From the NCBI GenBank assembly GCA_046350115.1, contig JAXMAZ010000002.1, forward strand, positions 806,001 to 870,000: a stretch of DNA of 64,000 nt. Direction: 5' to 3'. The notes beneath the pieces were generated by a model that saw only the letters and a program-made list of their open reading frames with translations, did not search any database and had not been told where the DNA came from. The number at the start of each line of letters is the position of its first letter. The stretch's first letter is position 1. Position numbers and translations under genes: made by a program. The DNA comes from JAXMAZ01 sp046350115 (GTDB lineage Bacteria; Planctomycetota; Planctomycetia; Gemmatales; Gemmataceae). Below, piece after piece: positions 59,097 to 64,000 of this stretch.

Positions 59097-59777
59097 ATGA
59101 GGCGGCTCGCCGCCGAGGCGTTCGGCACCTTCGCCCTGGTGTTCGCCGGGACCGGGGCGGTCGTCGTCAACGACGTGACCGGCGGCACCGTCACCCACGT
59201 CGGCGTGGCCCTCACGTTCGGGCTGGTCGTGCTGGCGATGATCTACGCCGTGGGCGACGTGTCCGGTGCCCACCTGAACCCGGCCGTCACGCTGGGGTTC
59301 TTCGCCGCCCGCCGGTTCGAGGGGCGGTGGGTGGCACCGTACATCGCCTGCCAGTGCCTCGGGGCGGGCTTCGCCAGCCTGACCCTGCGGCTGATGTTCC
59401 CGACCCACCCGACGCTCGGGGCGACGACCCCGGCGGGGGACGCTGTGCAGTCGTTCGTGCTGGAGGCGATCCTGACCCTGATCCTGATGTTCGAGATTCT
59501 CAGCGTCTCGACCGGCTCGAAGGAGAAGGGCGTCTTGGCCGGGGTCGCTGTGGGGGCGGTGATCGCCCTCGAAGCGTTGTTCGCCGGGCCGGTCAGCGGG
59601 GCGTCGATGAACCCGGCCCGGTCGCTCGCCCCGGCCGTCGTGTCGCTGCGGCTCGACGCCCTGTGGGTGTACCTCGCCGCCCCGGTCCTCGGGGCGTGTG
59701 CGGGCGTGCTAGTCTGCCGGTGCGTGCAGGAGCCGGGGTGCTGTTGTCCGGCCGAGTCCGTCCTTGTGGAGAAGTGA
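59097..59777 (+). CDS. Aquaporin-family channel of the ars operon
   Basis: A 226-residue MIP channel with six membrane helices and both pore motifs: NPAVT (Asn61) and NPARS (Asn172). In bacteria with arsR-aqpS-arsC operons the channel lets arsenite, made by ArsC, leave down its gradient, replacing an ArsB/Acr3 pump; that is the likely role here. The C-terminus has a Cys cluster (VCRCVQEPGCCCP), unusual for MIP proteins and perhaps metalloid binding. ATG at 59097, 34 bp after arsR. Confidence 0.87.
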   Translation: MRRLAAEAFGTFALVFAGTGAVVVNDVTGGTVTHVGVALTFGLVVLAMIYAVGDVSGAHLNPAVTLGFFAARRFEGRWVAPYIACQCLGAGFASLTLRLMFPTHPTLGATTPAGDAVQSFVLEAILTLILMFEILSVSTGSKEKGVLAGVAVGAVIALEALFAGPVSGASMNPARSLAPAVVSLRLDALWVYLAAPVLGACAGVLVCRCVQEPGCCCPAESVLVEK

Positions 59778-59780
59778 GCC

Positions 59781-60236
59781 ATGACCCTCGATGCGTTCGT
59801 CGCCGTGATGAAGGACAACCCCGGTGCCGCCCTACACCTGATGCTGCCGGACGGTTCGTTCGTCCCGGCCCACTTCCACGTTACCGAAGTCGGGCGTGTC
59901 CAAAAGGAATTCATCGACTGCGGCGGGACAGCCCGCTCGACAACAGCCTGCGTGTTGCAGGTGTGGGTGGCCGACGACACCCAACACCGGCTCGACACCA
60001 CCAAGCTCGCCAAGATCATCCAGATCGGAACCCCGCTGTTCCCGTCGATGAACTTGCCGGTGGAAGTCGAGTACGAGAACGGCCTCGTGTCTCAGTACCC
60101 GGTCGGAGGGGCCGAGGTAACGCCCTCGGGTGTGCTGCTCCATCTCGGCAGCAAGCACACGGCTTGTCTCGCCCAAGACCGCTGCGGCGTCGTGCCACTG
60201 GACGGGGCGTGTTGCCCGACGCCCGGCTGCTGCTGA
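59781..60236 (+). CDS. DUF6428 family protein
   Basis: A 151-residue protein. HFHVTEVGRVQKEFIDCGGT, LQVWVADDTQHRLDTTKLAK and VEVEYENGLVSQYPVG match small proteins that often lie in arsenic operons (DUF6428 as I recall). The C-terminus ends with CCPTPGCC, again a Cys cluster. Function unknown; a metalloid-binding or accessory role is inferred from context. ATG at 59781 with GGAG upstream, 3 bp after the aquaporin stop. Confidence 0.8.
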   Translation: MTLDAFVAVMKDNPGAALHLMLPDGSFVPAHFHVTEVGRVQKEFIDCGGTARSTTACVLQVWVADDTQHRLDTTKLAKIIQIGTPLFPSMNLPVEVEYENGLVSQYPVGGAEVTPSGVLLHLGSKHTACLAQDRCGVVPLDGACCPTPGCC

Positions 60237-60266
60237 TCGACCCGAACCCCTACACCGAGCGACGAC

Positions 60267-60662
60267 ATGCACCCGGTCAAGAGAGTCCTGTTCGTCTGCA
60301 TCGAGAACAGCAACCGCTCCCAGATGGCCGAAGCCTTCGCCCGCATCCACGGCGGCGACGTGGTTGAGGCCCACAGTGCCGGTTCCCGACCGTCGGGGCG
60401 GGTGAACCCGAAGGCGGTGCAGGCGATGAAGGAACTCGGCTACGACCTGACCACGCACACGTCGAAGGGGCTGGACGAGTTCAACGGCACGGAAGTGGAT
60501 GTCGCCGTGACGATGGGGTGTGGGGACGAGTGCCCGCTGGTGGTCGCCAACCGGCGGGAGGACTGGCAAATCCCCGACCCGAAGGAGTTGCCGCCCGCCC
60601 GGTTCAACGAAGTCCGTGACCTGATCGAGCGGAAGGTGAAGGAGTTGCTGGCGACGTTGTAG
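60267..60662 (+). CDS. arsC: Arsenate reductase, low-molecular-weight phosphatase type
   Basis: A 131-residue ArsC. The P-loop CIENSNRS (Cys11-x5-Arg17), the DPKELPP loop with its Asp and the redox Cys pair in MGCGDECP (Cys85, Cys89) are present. It reduces arsenate to arsenite, with electrons from thioredoxin or a similar donor, in the cytoplasm. The product would leave through the aquaporin upstream. ATG at 60267, 30 bp after the DUF6428 gene. Confidence 0.93.
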   Translation: MHPVKRVLFVCIENSNRSQMAEAFARIHGGDVVEAHSAGSRPSGRVNPKAVQAMKELGYDLTTHTSKGLDEFNGTEVDVAVTMGCGDECPLVVANRREDWQIPDPKELPPARFNEVRDLIERKVKELLATL

Positions 60663-60718
60663 CTCGGCGAGCCGACGGGCAAGCTACCTGCCGCAATTTC
60701 GTGCGGACCACGGGAGAG

Positions 60719-60746
60719 TTTGATAAGACAGACCCGTCTGTATAAT
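60719..60746 (+). promoter_or_regulatory. Promoter and operator of the TetR gene
   Basis: TTTGAT (60719-60724), 16 bases, then TATAAT (60741-60746). The perfect palindrome ACAGACCCGTCTGT (60728-60741) fills the spacer. The ATG at 60753 lies where the transcript should begin, so the mRNA is probably leaderless. Confidence 0.7.
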
Positions 60747-60752
60747 CCCGGC

Positions 60753-61337
60753 ATGGGACGCACGCCTGCTGCTACCTCCGAGGCCCGCCAGCGGGTTCTG
60801 GAGACGGCCGACCGCCTGTTCTACGCCGAGGGCGTCCGGGCCGTCGGGATCGACCGGGTGATCGCCGAGGCCGGGGTCGCCAAAGCCACCCTGTACGCCC
60901 ACTTCCCGAGTAAGGACGACCTGATCCTGGCCGTCCTCCAGTTTCGAGAGGCGGCGGTCGTGGCCTTCTTCGCCGAGGCCACGGCCCGCTATCGGAAGCG
61001 GGTCAAAGACCCGCTCCGGGCGTTTTTCGCCGCCCTCAAGGAGTGGTTTCAGTCGCCGGGGTTCCGGGGGTGTGCGTTCCAGAACGCCGCCGTCGAGTTG
61101 GCCGACCCGGACCACCCCGGCACCGCCTTCGTCCGGGGCCACAAGAAGCGGTTCCATGAAACGCTGGCCGGACTGGTGCGGGAGGCCGTCGGCCCGGCGG
61201 GGGAGGCCGTCACCCCGGCCGTCGCCGTGCTGGTCGAGGGGGCCATCGTGACGGCCCTCATCGACCGCTCCCCGGCCGCTGCGGACGTGGCCCGTGACGC
61301 CGCCGCCCGCCTCCTGGCCTCGGTCACGACGGGGTGA
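60753..61337 (+). CDS. TetR-family regulator
   Basis: A 194-residue regulator. The N-terminal helix-turn-helix shows RVLETADRLFYAEGVRAVGI, VIAEAGVAKATLYAHFPSKD and LILAVLQFRE; the C-terminal domain (FQSPGFRGCAFQNAAVELAD) is the ligand pocket. ATG at 60753 is preferred over an in-frame start at 60720 that would lie in the promoter. The same 14-bp operator is found in front of this gene and before the next, so it should repress both itself and the downstream enzymes. Confidence 0.9.
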   Translation: MGRTPAATSEARQRVLETADRLFYAEGVRAVGIDRVIAEAGVAKATLYAHFPSKDDLILAVLQFREAAVVAFFAEATARYRKRVKDPLRAFFAALKEWFQSPGFRGCAFQNAAVELADPDHPGTAFVRGHKKRFHETLAGLVREAVGPAGEAVTPAVAVLVEGAIVTALIDRSPAAADVARDAAARLLASVTTG

Positions 61338-61362
61338 AAGCGGTTTTTTCGGGTAAGACTAG

Positions 61363-61376
61363 ACAGACCTGTCTGT
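61363..61376 (+). promoter_or_regulatory. Second TetR operator
   Basis: ACAGACCTGTCTGT differs by one base from the operator at 60728-60741. It overlaps a TATACA box (61376-61381) and lies 60 bp before the next gene's start. Confidence 0.7.
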
Positions 61377-61436
61377 ATACACTCCCGTCCGGTGGCTGTT
61401 CCAGCCACCACGGCCCGCCCGGACGGAGGACGCCCG

Positions 61437-62042
61437 ATGCGACAGTTCCCGAGCGACATCGCCTTCACCCCGGCGGTGAAAGCCGTCCAGGTCCAGAAGG
61501 GTTCCCGCACCAGCTATGAGCGGGCCGAGCGGGGCCGGGGCTGGCAATCGACGGTCACGCCCGACCTGGAGGGGTTCCTGGGCGGGCTGGACATGTTCTA
61601 CCTGGGCACGGCGACGGCCGACGGGCAGCCGTACATCCAGTACCGGGGCGGGCCGCCCGGCTTCCTCAAGGTGCTAGACGACCGCACGCTGGCCTTCGCC
61701 GACTTCGGCGGCAACCGCCAGTACCTCACGGTGGGCAACCTGTCGGAGAACCCGAAGGCGTTCCTGTTCCTGATGGACTACGCCAACAGTCAGCGGGTCA
61801 AGGTGTGGGGGACAGCGAAAGTCGTCGAGGACGACCCCGCACTCCTCGAACGGCTCCGTGACCCCGAGTATCCGGGCAAGGTCGAGCGGGCCGTCGTGTT
61901 CACCGTCGAAGCCTGGGACGTGAACTGCCCGCAGCACATCCACAAGCGGTTCTCGCAGGCCCAGGTCGCCTCGGTGGTCGAGCGGCTCCAAGCGAGGATC
62001 GCCGACCTGGAGTCGCAACTGGCCGCACGCACCGACAAGTGA
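61437..62042 (+). CDS. Pyridoxamine 5'-phosphate oxidase-like flavin-binding protein
   Basis: A 201-residue split-barrel protein. FLGGLDMFYLGTATADGQPY, IQYRGGPPGFLKVLDDRTLA, NLSENPKAFLFLMDYANSQR and VKVWGTAKVVED are typical of PNPOx-like FMN proteins; a C-terminal helix (VVERLQARIADLESQLAA) may help in dimer formation. It may reduce a toxic or oxidised compound; substrate unknown. ATG at 61437 has GGAGGA upstream. Controlled by the TetR operator. Confidence 0.85.
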   Translation: MRQFPSDIAFTPAVKAVQVQKGSRTSYERAERGRGWQSTVTPDLEGFLGGLDMFYLGTATADGQPYIQYRGGPPGFLKVLDDRTLAFADFGGNRQYLTVGNLSENPKAFLFLMDYANSQRVKVWGTAKVVEDDPALLERLRDPEYPGKVERAVVFTVEAWDVNCPQHIHKRFSQAQVASVVERLQARIADLESQLAARTDK

Positions 62043-62089
62043 CCCACACTCGATCCGTCACCCGAACCCATTCACGAAGGAGAACGGTC

Positions 62090-63067
62090 ATGGTCACACC
62101 CGGCACACGCTTCGCCCTGCTCGCCGCTGCGACGGTCGGCCTGGGGCTGTCAATCCCCCGGCCGGTCCACGCCGCCGACCCGAAGCCCGCCCCGGCGGTC
62201 GCCCACCGGACGGTGAGGATCGACGGGCTGGACATCTTCTACCGGGAGGCCGGGCCGACGGACGCCCCGACGGTGCTGCTCCTGCACGGCTTCCCGGCGT
62301 CCTCGCACATGTTCCGCCACCTGATCCCGGCCCTGGCCGACCAGTACCACGTCGTCGCCCCGGACTACCCCGGTTTCGGGCACAGTTCGGCCCCGCCGGT
62401 GGACCAGTTCGAGTACACCTTCGACAAGCTAGCCGACGTGGTGGAGAAGTTCACCGAGAAGGTCGGGCTGACCAAGTACGCCCTGTACGTTCAGGACTAC
62501 GGTGCCCCGGTCGGCTACCGGCTGGCGGTCAAGCGCCCGGAGCGGGTGACGGCCCTGGTGGTGCAGAACGGGAACGCCTACGAGGAGGGGATCGACAACG
62601 ACTTCTGGAAGCCGGTCAAGGCGTACTGGAAGGATCGCTCGGACAAGACCGCCGAGCCGCTGCGGAAGTTCCTCACCCTCGAAGCGACCAAGTGGCAGTA
62701 CACCCACGGGGTCCGTAGCGTGGAAGCGATCAGCCCGGACGCCTGGACCCTCGACCAGCACTTCCTCGACCGGCCGGGCAACGCCGAAGTCCAACTGGCC
62801 CTGTTCCACAGCTACGGTAGTAACCCGCCGCTGTACCCGGCGTGGCAGGCGTACTTCCGCACGCACCAGCCGCCGACGCTGGTCGTGTGGGGCAAGAACG
62901 ACCAGATCTTCCCGCCCGCCGGGGCCGAGCCGTACAAGAACGACCTGAAGACGCTGGAGTACCACCTGCTCGACACCGGCCACTTCGCCCTGGAGGAAGA
63001 CGGGGACAAGATCGCCGGGCTGATGCGGGGGTTCCTGGCGAAGCACGCCCAGAAGACGGGCAAGTAA
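62090..63067 (+). CDS. Exported alpha/beta hydrolase (dehalogenase/epoxide hydrolase type)
   Basis: A 325-residue enzyme with a signal peptide (1-28, cleaved after PVHA). LLLHGFPASSHMFRHLIPAL forms the oxyanion hole; the nucleophile is Asp136 in VQDYGAPVGYRLA, as in haloalkane dehalogenases and epoxide hydrolases, not Ser. WGKNDQIFP and LDTGHFALEEDG supply the acid and the histidine. ATG at 62090 with GAAGGAGA upstream. It follows the PNPOx-like gene by 47 bp and probably shares its TetR-regulated transcript. Confidence 0.88.
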   Translation: MVTPGTRFALLAAATVGLGLSIPRPVHAADPKPAPAVAHRTVRIDGLDIFYREAGPTDAPTVLLLHGFPASSHMFRHLIPALADQYHVVAPDYPGFGHSSAPPVDQFEYTFDKLADVVEKFTEKVGLTKYALYVQDYGAPVGYRLAVKRPERVTALVVQNGNAYEEGIDNDFWKPVKAYWKDRSDKTAEPLRKFLTLEATKWQYTHGVRSVEAISPDAWTLDQHFLDRPGNAEVQLALFHSYGSNPPLYPAWQAYFRTHQPPTLVVWGKNDQIFPPAGAEPYKNDLKTLEYHLLDTGHFALEEDGDKIAGLMRGFLAKHAQKTGK

Positions 63068-63131
63068 CACAACTCGGGCCACGAGTCGGTCCACTGGCGG
63101 GCCGACTCGTTGTCGTGGGAGGGCACGGGTC

Positions 63132-63719
63132 ATGCGGTACGAGTGGACGGCGATTCCCGACGGCGAAGTCCCCGCCGCCGTCGAACCGGCGTGGCGGTAC
63201 GCCGTCGCCACCTACGCCAGCGAGACGAACAAGACGGCCTCCGTGTGGCGGGTCGTCCCCGATGACCGGCTCGACTTCAAGCCGCACGACAAGGTGAACA
63301 CGATCCGCACCATCCTCGTCCACCAACTGCTGTCCGAGCGGCGGTTCTTCGGCCAGTTCGTCGGCACCGACGAGCCGCCGGTGGACGAGTTGCTGCCGCC
63401 CGGCGAGACGCCGCCGGTGGCGGCGTACATCGACAGGTACGTCGGGCTTTGTCGCAGGCGGTTGCCGCAGTTCGCTGCGGGCACGACGGCGTGGTGGCTC
63501 GAACCCCGGCCGTTCTTCGGCGGGCTGGTGCGGGAACGTATTTGGGTGTTCTGGCGGCGGGTGCTGCACACCTGCCACCACCGCACCCAGGTGCAGGCGT
63601 GGCTGCGGCTGGCCGGGGTGACGCCGGTGCCCGCCATCTACGGCCCGTCCGGGGACGTGACGTGGGACGAGGCCGACCCGACCTACTCCCTGGCGGCGGC
63701 GAACCGGGTAGCGACATGA
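63132..63719 (+). CDS. DinB-like four-helix protein
   Basis: A 195-residue DinB/YfiT-type protein. Three putative metal-binding histidines are in ILVHQLLSERRFF and LHTCHHRTQVQAWLRLAG; RVVPDDRLDFKPHDK is also typical. Members are metal-dependent transferases, for instance of bacillithiol or other thiols; the substrate here is unknown. ATG at 63132 with GGGAGG upstream. Confidence 0.85.
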   Translation: MRYEWTAIPDGEVPAAVEPAWRYAVATYASETNKTASVWRVVPDDRLDFKPHDKVNTIRTILVHQLLSERRFFGQFVGTDEPPVDELLPPGETPPVAAYIDRYVGLCRRRLPQFAAGTTAWWLEPRPFFGGLVRERIWVFWRRVLHTCHHRTQVQAWLRLAGVTPVPAIYGPSGDVTWDEADPTYSLAAANRVAT

Positions 63720-63840
63720 CACCCCCCGACTTCACCGAGTCAAGCCCGTCGGTCGTTCGTGCGAAACCGCCCCGAACCTGCCGGGCGGCGGCGGTGTCGT
63801 GTCCCCGAATCCCGCCCCGACCCGGTGAGAGCCACCCCCG

Positions 63841-64000
63841 ATGATGCGCCCCGTCGCCCCCGCCGACACCCCCGCCCTCGTCGCCCTCTCCTGTAGCAGC
63901 GGGCTGTTCCAGCCGGAGGATACGGACGCCATCACGGGGATGATGGACGAGTACCACGCCGCCAACGCCAGCGGCGGGCAGATGCACGTCTGGGACGAGG
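63841..64000 (+). CDS. GNAT N-acetyltransferase, 5' part
   Basis: The frame starts MMRPVAPADTPALVALSCSS and runs open to the window end (HAANASGGQMHVWDE). The N-terminal IRPAxxxDxPALVAL pattern is that of GNAT acetyltransferases. Either ATG (63841 or 63844) may be the start, with GGTGAGAG upstream. Only 53 codons are visible, so acetyl-CoA motifs cannot be checked. Confidence 0.65.
   Translation, partial: MMRPVAPADTPALVALSCSSGLFQPEDTDAITGMMDEYHAANASGGQMHVWDE

Overview
The window is a piece of a very GC-rich chromosome (about 70% GC by eye) from a planctomycete, most likely of the family Gemmataceae. Planctomycete hallmarks seen directly are a PSD1/DUF1553 protein followed by a DUF1501 protein, Tat-exported sugar-phosphate-isomerase-like TIM barrels, several Cys-type sulfatases, ECF sigma factors with membrane and coiled-coil tails, an ECF sigma/Ser-Thr kinase/WD40 pair, and palindromic repeats in many intergenic gaps.

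Left part, 1-42,110, reads as ordinary chromosome. It holds the DUF1553/DUF1501 pair, a transsulfuration pair (cystathionine beta-synthase and a Cys/Met PLP lyase), a phosphodiesterase, aconitase, an FAH-family enzyme and a secreted esterase. Next come argS and an overlapping obgE-coaX-TrmE-like GTPase operon (minus strand), rsfS with a DUF1640-type protein, a 2-hydroxyacid dehydrogenase, a C-terminally extended ECF sigma factor, and a frameshifted M20 peptidase. Then follow a cupin, an ECF sigma/kinase-WD40 pair, a signalling operon (hybrid kinase, cheR, cheB, hybrid kinase) and three consecutive sulfatases. About 110-bp twin-hairpin repeats (five copies) and other long palindromes fill the gaps.

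Boundary, about 42,235-42,470. The 3' half of a tRNA-Pro(CGG) gene with its own terminator lies on the minus strand without a 5' half, and four CAGTAC repeats lie just beyond it. This is what integration of an island into a tRNA leaves behind. I infer that everything to the right is an island running past the window end.

Right part, 42,310-64,000, is accessory. First comes a nest of insertion sequences (42,705-50,743): two inverted IS701-type copies around an IS5-type element that carries a passenger gene, itself interrupted by a second IS701-type element and by a 66-bp miniature element. There is also a second IS5-type element with a different passenger gene. Between them are the remains of a lower-GC ATPase(DUF3696)/partner pair that resembles a damaged defence module. 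Then comes a mobility block (ArdC-like antirestriction protein, small unknowns, RuvB-like ATPase, winged-helix protein, tyrosine integrase) whose genes share a TGACACC leader motif. It is followed by a PAS hybrid kinase, an arsenic operon (arsR, aquaporin, DUF6428, arsC) and a TetR-controlled unit (TetR, flavin-binding oxidoreductase, exported alpha/beta hydrolase). A DinB-like protein and a GNAT acetyltransferase cut by the window end complete the region.

Single-base frameshifts occur in the M20 peptidase, the WD40 kinase and all IS genes. Some may be assembly errors in G/C runs; this cannot be decided from the sequence alone.
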